From contig JAHEYP010000013.1 in assembly GCA_023251535.1 (NCBI GenBank), forward strand, positions 1 through 64,000: a stretch of DNA of 64,000 bases. The letters run 5' to 3'. The stretch comes from Bacteroidota bacterium (GTDB lineage: Bacteria > Bacteroidota > Bacteroidia > AKYH767-A > OLB10). The position numbers and the translations under genes were made by a program. The number at the start of each line of letters is the position of its first letter. The first letter of the stretch is position 1. Positions 43,126-52,500 of the stretch are shown here, piece by piece. The notes beneath the pieces were generated by a model. The model was not told where the DNA came from. It did not search any database and saw nothing but the letters and a program-made list of their open reading frames with translations.

Positions 43126-43267
43126 ATGTTCCAACAAATATCAGCTAAAAACTGTAATTGTTTTATTTCATTGATTGCTGATACATCTGTATTGCGAGAG
43201 ATTTCATCAACCAAATCTCGGCTTAACCTCAAATTCTAACGTCCCTCTCAAAATTGGTATAAAATAA

Positions 43268-43293
43268 AAAAGCTCATCCGAAGATGAGCTTTT
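43268..43293 (-). terminator. terminator of tRNA-Leu
   Basis: Arms aaaagctcatc / gatgagctttt with a 4-base loop; on the minus strand T6ATTTT follows. It begins 4 bases from the tRNA 3' end. Confidence 0.85.
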
Positions 43294-43296
43294 CTG

Positions 43297-43381
43297 TACC
43301 CGGGATCGGAGTCGAACCGATACGGCTGTTAAGGCCACAGGATTTTAAGTCCTGCGTGTCTACCAATTCCACCACCTGGGC
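43297..43381 (-). tRNA. tRNA-Leu (TAA)
   Basis: 85-nt tRNA on the minus strand with the long variable arm of class II tRNAs. The anticodon stem-loop reads AGGACTTAAAATCCT (anticodon TAA) and the T arm has GGTTCGACTCC. Acceptor strands GCCCAGG and CCCGGGT contain one A-C mismatch. No promoter of the TAnnTTTG type is obvious upstream. Confidence 0.95.
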
Positions 43382-43481
43382 AACTATTATAATGACAGAG
43401 TTTCCTCTTACTATAATACTTTTTTTTAGTGCTGGGGATTACAATAACTTGTAAAACCCTCAGAAACAATAAGTTTCAACT

Positions 43482-43505
43482 AAAAAGCCTCCGTAGACTG
43501 GAGGC
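43482..43505 (-). terminator. terminator of tRNA-Gly
   Basis: Six-base arms gcctcc / ggaggc with a 7-base loop; on the minus strand TTTTTAG follows. It lies 6 bases beyond the tRNA-Gly 3' end and separates it from tRNA-Leu. Confidence 0.8.
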
Positions 43506-43510
43506 CTTGG

Positions 43511-43583
43511 AGCGAAAGACGGGGGTCGAACCCGCGACCTCGACCTTGGCAAGGTCGCGCTCTACCAACTGAGCTACTTTCGC
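43511..43583 (-). tRNA. tRNA-Gly (GCC)
   Basis: 73-nt tRNA on the minus strand. Acceptor GCGAAAG pairs with CTTTCGC, discriminator T, anticodon loop TTGCCAA (anticodon GCC), T arm GGGTTCGACCCC. Confidence 0.96.
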
Positions 43584-43601
43584 TTATTTCCTGTTTTAGG
43601 A

Positions 43602-43612
43602 CTTTAAAGAAC
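43602..43612 (-). promoter_or_regulatory. boxA-like site in the tRNA-Gly leader
   Basis: The minus strand reads GTTCTTTAAAG between promoter and tRNA. It shares GTTCTTT with the two rrn boxA-like sites. Weak evidence on its own. Confidence 0.3.
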
Positions 43613-43647
43613 TGCGATCAAAACGGTAAACTTTTTTGATCGGGTTG

Positions 43648-43680
43648 CAAAAGTAAGTCGTCAGGGGGCTTTTCACCAAA
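43648..43680 (-). promoter_or_regulatory. tRNA-Gly promoter, rrn class
   Basis: On the minus strand TTTG, 21 bases, then TACTTTTG, the same -7 box as the distal rrn promoter. It starts a leader of about 58 bases before tRNA-Gly. Confidence 0.75.
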
Positions 43681-43691
43681 TTTATCGACAT

Positions 43692-46310
43692 TTATTTTAC
43701 TTTCTCCCTCGTAATCAACTTCTTAATTTCATTTAGCTTCATCAAAGCTTCTACTGGAGTAAGGGAATTTATGTCGGTATTAGAGATTTCGTCTCGGATT
43801 TGGAGCAATAAGGGGTCATCGAGTTGGAAGAAACTCAACTGAAATTGATCCTTTGCATTTTCTACCAGCGCCGCTGCTCCGCCTTCGTGCAAATCGTGGT
43901 TCTTTTCAAGAGTAAGGAGCATCTCCCCTGCTCTTTTCAATACTGCATTTGGCATTCCGGCCATTTTAGCTACGTGAATTCCAAAGCTATGTTCGCTACC
44001 GCCTGGCACTAACTTCCTCAAAAACAAGATCTGATTTCCGCTCTCGCGAATAGCAATATTGTAGTTTTTAATTCGCCCGAATACTGCCGCCATTTCATTT
44101 AACTCGTGATAATGGGTTGCAAATAATGTTTTAGGGCGCGCAGCAGGTTGCTGATGTAAATACTCAGCAATAGCCCAAGCAATAGAAATTCCATCGTAAG
44201 TTGAAGTCCCTCTACCAATCTCATCTAATAACACTAAACTGCGATTCGAAATATTATGCAGAATACTTGCCGTTTCATTCATCTCCACCATGAAAGTTGA
44301 TTCTCCTTGCGAGATATTGTCGGAAGCCCCTACTCTTGTGAATATTTTATCTACCCAACCTATTTCGGCACTTTCTGCAGGTACAAAAGCACCAATTTGA
44401 GCAAGCAATACTATTAAAGCAGTTTGTCGCAATAAGGCTGATTTACCTGCCATATTCGGACCGGTAATCATGATTATTTGCTGCTCTTCATCATCTAAGA
44501 AAACATCATTCGGAATGTACGAATCACCGAGCGGCAATTGCTTTTCTAATACAGGATGTCGGCCTTGTTTTATATTGATGGCAAGACCTTCATTCATCAC
44601 CGGACGCACATAATTATTCACTACTGCGCCTTTAGCAAATGAGCGTAAACAATCAAGGCGTGCTAGCTGATTCGCATTCTGCTGCAATGCAGGAATATAC
44701 TCCGCCATTGTTGAAAGCAACTCACTGTAAAGTTGTTCTTCTATCACTTGAATTTTCCCTTCGGCACCAAGAATTTTCTCTTCGTATTGCTTTAGTTCTT
44801 CAGTAATATATCGCTCTGCATTTGCTAAAGTTTGCTTGCGCACCCATCCTTCAGGAACTTTATGTTTATGCGTATTGGTTACTTCAATATAATATCCGAA
44901 AACATTATTGTATGCAATTTTTAAAGAAGTAATTCCAGTGCGTTCAACTTCTTCGCGTTGTATTTTCAAAAGATAATCTTTCCCCTCGTAAGCAATCGCT
45001 CTTAAGTCATCCAGCTCTGCTGAATATCCTTCTTTAATAATACCTCCTTTCGCTACTACTGCCGGCGCATCATCTGCCAAAGATCGATCGAGCAATTCTA
45101 ATAATTGCAAACAAGGATTAATTAAGTCTGCCGATTTTATTAGTGCCGGATGATTACTCTCCAAACAAACCGTGCGCAAAGGTTGCAATGCATGAATTCC
45201 TCTTCGCAATTGCACAGCTTCTCGCGGCGTTAATTTTCTTATTGCAATACGTGATGCTAATCGTTCAAAATCTCCAACTTGTTTGAGATGTTTTTCAACC
45301 TCTTCCGCTAACGTCATTTCATTTACAAACAATGAAACAATATCATGTCGATCGGTAATTACCGCCAAATCTTTTAGAGGCATCAACAACCAACGACGCA
45401 ACAAACGCGAACCCATTGGCGATACTGTAAAGTCAACTACATCTAATAATGTTGTTGCTTTATCATGAGGAGATGAAACTAACTCTAGATTTCGAATTGT
45501 AAATCGGTCGAGCCAAACAAATTTATCTTCTTCAATACGAGAAACCGATTGAATATGCGATAACGAAGTAAGTTGCGTTTGTTGAACATAATGCAATGCA
45601 GCTCCTGCAGCAACAACTGCCGATGTCATTTCATGAATACCGAATCCTTTCAACGACAAGGTGCCAAATTGCTTCAATAATGTTTCTTCTGCGAATTGCA
45701 TTTGAAACACCCACTCATCGATTGGATAAGTATAAAAACGACTTCCGAATTTATCTTTAAAATCAGACACATCCTTTCGTGTCATTAATACTTCCGAAGG
45801 ATTGAAACTCTGCAATAATTTATCGATATAATCAGCATTCCCTTCAGCTACAAAAAACTCGCCAGTAGATGCATCTAACAAAGCAAGACCGGTTAACCCT
45901 GATGAGGGAAAACAAATTGCAGCAAGGAAATTATTCGATTTATGGTCTAAAATTTTATCACTAAAAGCTGTTCCAGGAGTAATTACTTCCGTAACACCTC
46001 TTTTAACAATTTTCTTGGTCATTTTAGGATCTTCGAGCTGATCACAAATGGCCACCCTTAATCCCGATCGAACTAATTTTGGTAAATAGGTCTCGAGGGA
46101 ATGATGCGGAAATCCTGCTAAATCCATCTCTGATGCCGACCCGTTACTTCTCTTCGTGAGCACGATACCCAGTGCTTTTGAGGCTTTTACAGCATCTTCA
46201 TTAAAGGTTTCATAAAAGTCGCCAACGCGAAACAATAGTAAGGCGTCGGGGTATTTCGCCTTAATACTGTTATATTGTTTCATTAAAGGTGTTTCTTCTT
46301 TCACTGTCAT
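43692..46310 (-). CDS. mutS: DNA mismatch repair protein MutS
   Basis: Recognises base mismatches and starts repair. 872 residues, the normal MutS length. Mismatch-binding FxE motif in VGDFYETF (Phe32, Glu34), connector and lever domains, clamp, then the ABC-type ATPase: Walker A TGPNMAGKSALLRQ (about 615), LVLLDEIGRGTSTYDG, and THYHEL. The C-terminus carries the short helix-turn-helix for dimerisation. The gene is flanked by tRNA-Gly downstream and the divergent TrmH gene upstream (31-base gap). Confidence 0.98.
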   Translation of the reverse strand: MTVKEETPLMKQYNSIKAKYPDALLLFRVGDFYETFNEDAVKASKALGIVLTKRSNGSASEMDLAGFPHHSLETYLPKLVRSGLRVAICDQLEDPKMTKKIVKRGVTEVITPGTAFSDKILDHKSNNFLAAICFPSSGLTGLALLDASTGEFFVAEGNADYIDKLLQSFNPSEVLMTRKDVSDFKDKFGSRFYTYPIDEWVFQMQFAEETLLKQFGTLSLKGFGIHEMTSAVVAAGAALHYVQQTQLTSLSHIQSVSRIEEDKFVWLDRFTIRNLELVSSPHDKATTLLDVVDFTVSPMGSRLLRRWLLMPLKDLAVITDRHDIVSLFVNEMTLAEEVEKHLKQVGDFERLASRIAIRKLTPREAVQLRRGIHALQPLRTVCLESNHPALIKSADLINPCLQLLELLDRSLADDAPAVVAKGGIIKEGYSAELDDLRAIAYEGKDYLLKIQREEVERTGITSLKIAYNNVFGYYIEVTNTHKHKVPEGWVRKQTLANAERYITEELKQYEEKILGAEGKIQVIEEQLYSELLSTMAEYIPALQQNANQLARLDCLRSFAKGAVVNNYVRPVMNEGLAINIKQGRHPVLEKQLPLGDSYIPNDVFLDDEEQQIIMITGPNMAGKSALLRQTALIVLLAQIGAFVPAESAEIGWVDKIFTRVGASDNISQGESTFMVEMNETASILHNISNRSLVLLDEIGRGTSTYDGISIAWAIAEYLHQQPAARPKTLFATHYHELNEMAAVFGRIKNYNIAIRESGNQILFLRKLVPGGSEHSFGIHVAKMAGMPNAVLKRAGEMLLTLEKNHDLHEGGAAALVENAKDQFQLSFFQLDDPLLLQIRDEISNTDINSLTPVEALMKLNEIKKLITREKVK

Positions 46311-46313
46311 TTC

Positions 46314-46321
46314 TAACTTTG
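46314..46321 (+). promoter_or_regulatory. -7 box of the TrmH / ruvC unit
   Basis: TAACTTTG, a perfect TAnnTTTG, 20 bases before the GTG start at 46342. No matching -33 TTTG is seen. Confidence 0.45.
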
Positions 46322-46341
46322 CCGGATAAAGATAATCGAAA

Positions 46342-46875
46342 GTGCAGAAGCTAAGTAATAATGAATTAAATCGCCCTGCGGTTGATGACTACAAAAGTCA
46401 GCAAAAACTCCCGTATGTTATAATTCTCGACCAAGTAAGAAGTGCTTTAAATGTAGGTTCGGTGTTTAGAACCTCTGATGCCTTCAACGTAAGCCGTTTA
46501 TATTTATGCGGAATAACAGCTACGCCTCCTCAGAAAGAAGTGCTTAAAACCGCGTTAGGAGCCACAGAATCGGTTGAATGGGAGCATCGTGAGAGTACAG
46601 TTGACCTAATCGTAGAATTGAAAAGCAAAGGATATAAAGTATATGCCATAGAGCAGGTTCGAAACAGTATTTCTCTGGAAAATTTCGATGCAAAAAAAGA
46701 GCCGTTTGCCATTGTATTCGGACATGAAATGGACGGAGTTAGTCAAGAAGTTGTTGATATTTGCGACGGTGCTATTGAAATTCCTCAGTCGGGCATCAAG
46801 CATTCCATCAATATTTCGGTATGTGCTGGAGCTGTTTGTTGGGAAATTTATCGCCAATTAAAATTCAACAAGTAA
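46342..46875 (+). CDS. TrmH/SpoU family RNA 2'-O-methyltransferase
   Basis: 177 residues; uses S-adenosylmethionine to methylate ribose 2'-OH of tRNA or rRNA. The start is GTG: the first residues V/M-QKLSNNELNR match the usual start of the Bacteroidetes members, and no in-frame ATG lies close. Motif 1 is DQVRSALNVGSVFRTSDAF with the catalytic-type NxxxxxRT arrangement, motif 2 AIVFGHEMDGVSQEVVD, motif 3 IPQSGIKHSINISVCAG (SPOUT knot). ruvC starts 2 bases after the stop. The target RNA site is unknown. Confidence 0.9.
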   Translation: MQKLSNNELNRPAVDDYKSQQKLPYVIILDQVRSALNVGSVFRTSDAFNVSRLYLCGITATPPQKEVLKTALGATESVEWEHRESTVDLIVELKSKGYKVYAIEQVRNSISLENFDAKKEPFAIVFGHEMDGVSQEVVDICDGAIEIPQSGIKHSINISVCAGAVCWEIYRQLKFNK

Positions 46876-46877
46876 TT

Positions 46878-47474
46878 ATGAAAACCGATAGAATAATTCT
46901 AGGCATCGATCCCGGAACCGTTGTGATGGGATACGGAGTTATTCATGCGCACGGAAATAAAATCAAGTTGATCTCTGCCGGCGTACTTAAACTCGACAAG
47001 AATGAAGATCATTTAATCAGAATCAAAGAAATTTTCGACACCGTTCAAACACTAATTTCTCGATATCAACCCGACGAATTTGCGATTGAGGAGCCTTTCT
47101 TCGGAAAGAATGTACAAAGTATGCTCAAGCTAGGAAGAGCGCAAGGAGCGGCTATTTCTGCGGCTTTAAACAACAAAATACCTGTATTCGGATATAGCCC
47201 AAGAAAGATTAAACAATCGGTAACTGGAAAAGGGACCGCCTCGAAAGAACAAGTTGCTGCGATGCTTCAAAATATTCTAAAATTCGAAGAAATGCCGAAG
47301 TATTTAGATGCTACTGACGCACTAGGAGTAGCAGTTTGTCACTTATTTCAAAATCGTCCGATAGAAGAAAAAGAAGTCAAGAAAAATACGGTTGTAATTC
47401 CGAAAAAGACCACTGGTAAAAAACAAAGTTGGGAGAGCTTTTTAAACAAAAATCCCGACAGAATTAAAAAGTAA
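46878..47474 (+). CDS. ruvC: Holliday junction resolvase RuvC
   Basis: Cuts Holliday junctions in homologous recombination. 198 residues from the ATG at 46878; an in-frame start at 46821 lies inside the previous gene. Catalytic acids are visible in IILGIDPGT (Asp11), FAIEEPFFGKN and DATDALGVAVCH. The C-terminus has a short Lys-rich tail. ruvC is coupled to the methyltransferase gene (2-base gap). A hairpin overlaps its stop codon. Confidence 0.96.
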   Translation: MKTDRIILGIDPGTVVMGYGVIHAHGNKIKLISAGVLKLDKNEDHLIRIKEIFDTVQTLISRYQPDEFAIEEPFFGKNVQSMLKLGRAQGAAISAALNNKIPVFGYSPRKIKQSVTGKGTASKEQVAAMLQNILKFEEMPKYLDATDALGVAVCHLFQNRPIEEKEVKKNTVVIPKKTTGKKQSWESFLNKNPDRIKK

Positions 47475-47488
47475 TTGTGTCGGGATTT
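47449..47488 (+). terminator. terminator overlapping the ruvC stop codon
   Basis: Arms AAAATCCCGACA / TGTCGGGATTTT are perfect; the ruvC TAA (47472-47474) lies in the loop. A T-run follows. The left arm is part of the coding sequence. It may also serve the convergent HIT gene. Confidence 0.75.
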
Positions 47489-47490
47489 TA

Positions 47491-47886
47491 TTAAGCAAGC
47501 TTTGCTTTTATTTTTGTTGCTGCATCCAGCAATTCTTCTTGCGAAGGATTTAATTTCGGACGTTCAAAATTAATATCACTCACTTTATTGAGTGGCACTA
47601 AATGAATATGTGCATGTGGCACTTCTAAACCTATAACGGCCACGCCTACCCGCTTACACGGAATTGCTTGTCCAACGGCTTTAGCTACGTACTTTGCAAA
47701 CGACCATAGTTCTGCATAATCATCGTCGTTTACATCAAAAATATAATCGACTTCCTTCTTAGGAATTACCAGAGTATGTCCGGTAGCCAATGGCATAATA
47801 TCCAAAAATGCCAAGAACTTTTCATTCTCAGCAATTTTATGACAAGGAATTTCTCCGTTTACAATCTTAGTGAATATAGATGCCAT
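47491..47886 (-). CDS. HIT family protein (histidine triad hydrolase)
   Basis: 131 residues. The histidine triad VPHAHIHLVPL (HxHxH) is intact and the N-terminal FTKIVNGEIPCHKIAENEKFLAFLDIM is typical of the HINT branch that hydrolyses nucleotide phosphoramidates or dinucleoside polyphosphates (the run is split by wording). Cytosolic. It starts 11 bases after greA ends, so the two form an operon. Confidence 0.92.
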   Translation of the reverse strand: MASIFTKIVNGEIPCHKIAENEKFLAFLDIMPLATGHTLVIPKKEVDYIFDVNDDDYAELWSFAKYVAKAVGQAIPCKRVGVAVIGLEVPHAHIHLVPLNKVSDINFERPKLNPSQEELLDAATKIKAKLA

Positions 47887-47897
47887 ATTCAGTTTTT

Positions 47898-48377
47898 TTA
47901 GTGACCGATTGAAATATCTAAAACTTCAAATTTCAACATTCCTGCAGGAGTAGTAATATCGGCTATTTCGCCAACTTTTTTACCAAGTAATCCTTTGCCG
48001 ATTGGTGAACCAACTGAAATCTTTCCTGTTTTCAAATCAGCTTCATTTTCTGCAACGAGCATATACGTCATTTCAGCTTTATTAGCTTGATTACGAATTT
48101 TCACTTTGCACAATACAGAAACCTTAGATGTATCCAACTTTGATTCATCTATGAGTCTTGCGTTTGCCAAAAGATCTTCCATTTTAGAAATTTTCAACTC
48201 AAGTAAACCTTGAGCATCTTTTGCTGCATCATACTCTGCATTTTCCGATAAATCACCTTTATCACGTGCTTCTGCAATTTGTTTTGAAATATTAGGACGT
48301 TCAATCGTTTTCAAATGAACGAGATCATCCTGCAATTTTTTTAGTCCTTCTTCGGTGAGGTAAGTAATTTTCGACAT
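47898..48377 (-). CDS. greA: transcription elongation factor GreA
   Basis: Rescues backtracked RNA polymerase by stimulating transcript cleavage. 159 residues; the N-terminal coiled coil has the acidic tip in RDKGDLSENAEYDAAKDAQ (Asp/Glu pair), followed by the C-terminal FKBP-like domain ending SVGSPIGKGLLGKKVGEIAD ... FEVLDISIGH. Typical length. Co-transcribed with the HIT gene. Confidence 0.97.
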   Translation of the reverse strand: MSKITYLTEEGLKKLQDDLVHLKTIERPNISKQIAEARDKGDLSENAEYDAAKDAQGLLELKISKMEDLLANARLIDESKLDTSKVSVLCKVKIRNQANKAEMTYMLVAENEADLKTGKISVGSPIGKGLLGKKVGEIADITTPAGMLKFEVLDISIGH

Positions 48378-48420
48378 AATCGGGCCGATTTTTAATAATG
48401 AATGTAAAGGTATTTAAAAT

Positions 48421-48456
48421 AAGGAAGACCTTCTCCCGGCGGAGAAGGTCTTCCTT
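48421..48456. terminator. terminator of the PorV-like gene operon
   Basis: Perfect 16-base arms aaggaagaccttctcc / ggagaaggtcttcctt with a 4-base loop, 18 bases beyond the stop at 48474. The minus-strand T-run (TTATTTTAAA) is loose. Confidence 0.75.
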
Positions 48457-48473
48457 TAATGGATTAAAATCTA

Positions 48474-49538
48474 TTATAGTGCTAAACGAACTCCGAAAGA
48501 ATGTGTTCCGTCGAAAGTTTCAGTAGCTCTGTATGAGTAATCGATTCCAAGACGTTTACCTGATTTTCCTAATGGAACTTCAAGTGAAACACCTCCGCTT
48601 AATCCCATTAATGCGCTGATATCTTCATCAACTACTGCGTTCTTATCTTTCTTATCGAAAGTATAAGCTCCGCGCACCATGAACATATTTCTGAAACCAT
48701 ATTCAACTCCGATTCCGAATTGGTCGCGGATGAATGAGTTAGAAACAAATGTAGCAGAAGGAGTTAATCGGTGATCAGCTTGTAACTGGATATCATAAGC
48801 AGCTCCGATTGAAACTAACGCAGGCAATTCGAATTGCTCAGTACGTTGTTCTTGAAGAACGTTGATATTGTTACTTGCATTATCGTTACGATATGATAAA
48901 CCTTCACCTTGAAATTTCATTGGTGTTCCAACGTTACGTAAAGCGATAGCAAAACGTAAGTTGTCTTTATCAGCATTGAATCCTGTAGTATATTGGATAC
49001 CCGCATCAACTGCGAAGCCTTGAGCTTTCACATCATTGATAGTTTCAGACAGGATATGAGCAGTCATACCACCCTTAATACTGTTACTGAATTCTTTTGC
49101 GTAAGTAAATCCGATATTTAGGAATTGAGGAGTGAAAGTTCCATTTCCTCCGTCAGGTTGATCTTCCGTTAAACGGTCGATATCTCCGAAGTTCATAGAA
49201 ACAACAGTTAATCCCATTGCTCCGCTTTCTCCCACTTTTTGAGAAATACCAAAAGAGTTGATTTTGATATCTGTTCCTTTCAACCAATCGGTATGAGCGA
49301 ACACGATATCTGTTCCTTTTGTATAAGCGTAACCTGCAGGGTTTAATCCGAATGATTCTACACCTCTCACGTTTGCCAATCCGGCAGCGCCCCATCCTGA
49401 GTTACGTGCCCATGGATTGATCAACAATTCATGCGCACCACTCTGACCGGCACGGTCTTCATTACCTGCGAACGACTTAGAAGCTGATAAGCTTAAAGCC
49501 ATTGAGGCACATGTTATATATATTAGAAGTTTTTTCAT
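48474..49538 (-). CDS. PorV/PorQ family outer-membrane beta-barrel protein
   Basis: 354 residues from the ATG at 49538 (a TTG four codons upstream is ignored). Signal peptide (MKKLLIYITCASMALSLSAS), then a FadL-like barrel with the family opening RNSGWGAAGLANVRGVESFG and NPAGYAY. Strands follow to the C-terminal SFGVRLAL. PorV members cooperate with T9SS by carrying cargo to the sortase or attachment complex. The true porV usually stands near porU; here it follows a large secreted protein, so it is more likely a dedicated partner. Third gene of the minus-strand triad, with 37 bases to the gene before it. Confidence 0.85.
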   Translation of the reverse strand: MKKLLIYITCASMALSLSASKSFAGNEDRAGQSGAHELLINPWARNSGWGAAGLANVRGVESFGLNPAGYAYTKGTDIVFAHTDWLKGTDIKINSFGISQKVGESGAMGLTVVSMNFGDIDRLTEDQPDGGNGTFTPQFLNIGFTYAKEFSNSIKGGMTAHILSETINDVKAQGFAVDAGIQYTTGFNADKDNLRFAIALRNVGTPMKFQGEGLSYRNDNASNNINVLQEQRTEQFELPALVSIGAAYDIQLQADHRLTPSATFVSNSFIRDQFGIGVEYGFRNMFMVRGAYTFDKKDKNAVVDEDISALMGLSGGVSLEVPLGKSGKRLGIDYSYRATETFDGTHSFGVRLAL

Positions 49539-49575
49539 AACTAGGGTCAAGATTGATAGTTAAGCATGTTAAATA

Positions 49576-52500
49576 TTAGAAAGAATCAAGGTCAATAGGT
49601 CTCATAATTCCGAACCATTTAACAACTTTTTCTCCTAGTGATCCTGCGTCAACATGGATGATATAAATTCCACTTGCTACTGTAATTCCTGCAGTGTTTT
49701 TTAAATCCCAGTCAAGTGTACTTGCCAAATTATCATCACGACCTTCAGAAACGATTTGTCCTGTAGATACATCACCAGCAACATCACGTTTGAACTGGCG
49801 AACCAATGTTCCGTTTAATGTATAAATTGATATTGTACATTTAGAAGGAAGGTTCACAATTCTTACACGATTATCAAGCTGATCTTTTCTTGTTTTCTCG
49901 TATGATGAATATGCATAATAAGGATTCGGAACAACATTAATATAATCAAGTGCCGATTTCGCTTTCTCTGTTACGTTCGTAGATAACTCATATGATCCAG
50001 GAACATTGAATTGATACAATGGATTTCCTCCATTCACAGCAGTTGCTCCGATTGAAGTAAATTGCTTGTAATTTTTCTTCACACGTAAACTGATTTTCAC
50101 ATCAGAAGATGAAGCAGAGTTATAAGTATATCCTTCTGAAACAATTGGCATTGTAGTCCATGCCATAGTTCTAAATGCTGCACGAGCAGCTGGTGAAGAA
50201 CCTGTAGCATTTACTAATCTGAATAATGAATCTACTTTGAATCCATCATCATAAATTCCTACCCCACCAGCAATTGTATCTTTAGAGTATACATAGATAT
50301 AATGCATACCGCCATAACTTAATCGGCCATTCGCATCATTTCCTGTATTTGAAGTCGGATTCCATTTCATATCGTCGCCATTTTCACCAACTAATGATGA
50401 ATTTTCGCCAAACACGATATTTAAACGCTCACCTGTTTCAACGTTAATTGCATAACCTGGGAACCAACCCATACCTGCTGTATCAGTTAATGAAGCTTCT
50501 GATGCATTTGCATTAGGATCACCATAAGGGCGACCGTTCTTATCTACAGAAGCTTGTTTTCTCTTTTGGAATTTCTTAGCTCCACCAATATTCGGCATTG
50601 TATCTTCTCCCATTTCAAGAACTACTGAACGTGTCCATTTTGATGGATCAGATGTAATTACAACATCAACTGATGGTAAGTAGCTCCACTTAATGAATGA
50701 ACGTAAATCAAGTGAGTTACTTGTTCCTGGAGTTCTATTAGGCTTAGGAGCAGCTACTGTTTTAGCATTACTTGCTAATAAGTAAGGAGCCCATGTTCCT
50801 TCTAAGATTGACTCATACGCTTCCGTAGAATCCATATAGTAACTTGGCGAAGGATTTAAGAAGTCAACGTTTGTTGTTGTACCACTCAAAATCCAGTTTG
50901 TAGTACTAGTTAAGATTGATGAAGCATCAACATCTTTGATACCTGACAACCATTGGTCAGATGCATTTTTGTATGTTTTTGTTCCACCAATTAAACCGTT
51001 GTTAGCAGCTCCAAAATTACCCGGCTCTTGTCCGTTGATTTTAGAGATATCCATCGACAATTTATTACGTTCGTACAATTGTTGATTGATTTGTCCTAAG
51101 TTAAATGTAGCTCTTGACAATGCAGATCTTAATTGTGCATTTGTTCCTGTTGTAAATGTTCCTGAAACAGATGTTACAGCAAATTTCAATGTATCGGCAT
51201 TTGCATAAGTTACTTCAAACGATCCGTTGATTGCAGGTGTTGATGTGATACCTTGTACATTTGATAATGTAATTTGAGTACCTGCTTCAATTCCTGAATT
51301 TCCAGATGTAATAACTGTTACTAAATCAGATCCATTTCCATAGATATCATTGATAGATACGTATGTTGAAGGATTGTTATATAAGTACCAGTAATCGTTA
51401 TCAGATATTCCGCTGAAAGCTAATTCAAATCCGCCACCTTTTACTCCCCAAGGATCGTAAACAGTAACATTGATTGGACCTCTTCCAACTTCGTAAACCG
51501 GATTTTCAGCACGGTGTAATGAAGATGATAAAATTTCATCTACTGATGCTTGAGTTAATTCAAGATCGTTTCCACCGTTACCTTGTCCTTCAATACGTTT
51601 AACTTGAACTCCTTGTCCGTATGCTACGTTCATTACTGAACCTGCATTGTTTACAACAGACTTATGAGGAATTGCACTATAGATACCGATATTATTTCTT
51701 CCTTGAACATAAGGACGATTTTGTGTATTGGCATTTGTAGGATCAAATGGACGGTAGTTATTGTATGCATAAGAAACTACTAAGAAATAGTAAGGCTTGT
51801 AGTTTACAAGATCTTTCTGCGTAAATAAATCTTTACTGATTTCGAAGCTATGCTTTAATCCTAAGTTTACTGCAGTTGTTTTTTCTTGAGGAACCCATGC
51901 AGATAATGTATTGTCATATTCGTAGTTTACGATTTGACCGATATTATCTTTTAAATCTACTTGTGCAATTAATTTTGCTTTAGATACATCGTTAACATCA
52001 GCATCAGATACTGTTTCGTCAACAACTTGGTAAATTTTGTATCCTTGGAATTTATAAGAACGCTCGTCAGTTGTTAATGAATCGAAACCTCCTGTTGAGT
52101 TTTGAACTGCTTTAGGGATTACGGCATCTACTTCATTGTATAACTCAACTTTCTTAGTGTTTACATTTTCTAATGAGATAATCACTTTGCGATCCATTTC
52201 ACGTAAAGCTACGTTTGGTGCATCAGGACCATCAAGAATTTTGAAACAGTTGTCGAAAATCGCTTGCGCTTTTTGATCAGCTAATTTCAATAATGATACT
52301 GAAGCTAAAGGACCACCAGAAGTAGTACGTTGCCAGATCATACCTGTAGTGATGTAGTTAACAGCACCCGGGCGTAATGTAAATGTACCTGCTGATTGTA
52401 ACCAACGCATATCGTCTGGTTGTAAGTTCGCAGTTACCATTGTCCATGGTGTTGCAAAGTTCGGATCAGTATTGTCAGGGAACATGTAGCTACAAGGAGT

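Noticed and set aside
43511-43583. tRNA genes as a possible integration site
   Set aside because: No repeated tRNA 3' end or integrase is visible next to tRNA-Gly or tRNA-Leu.
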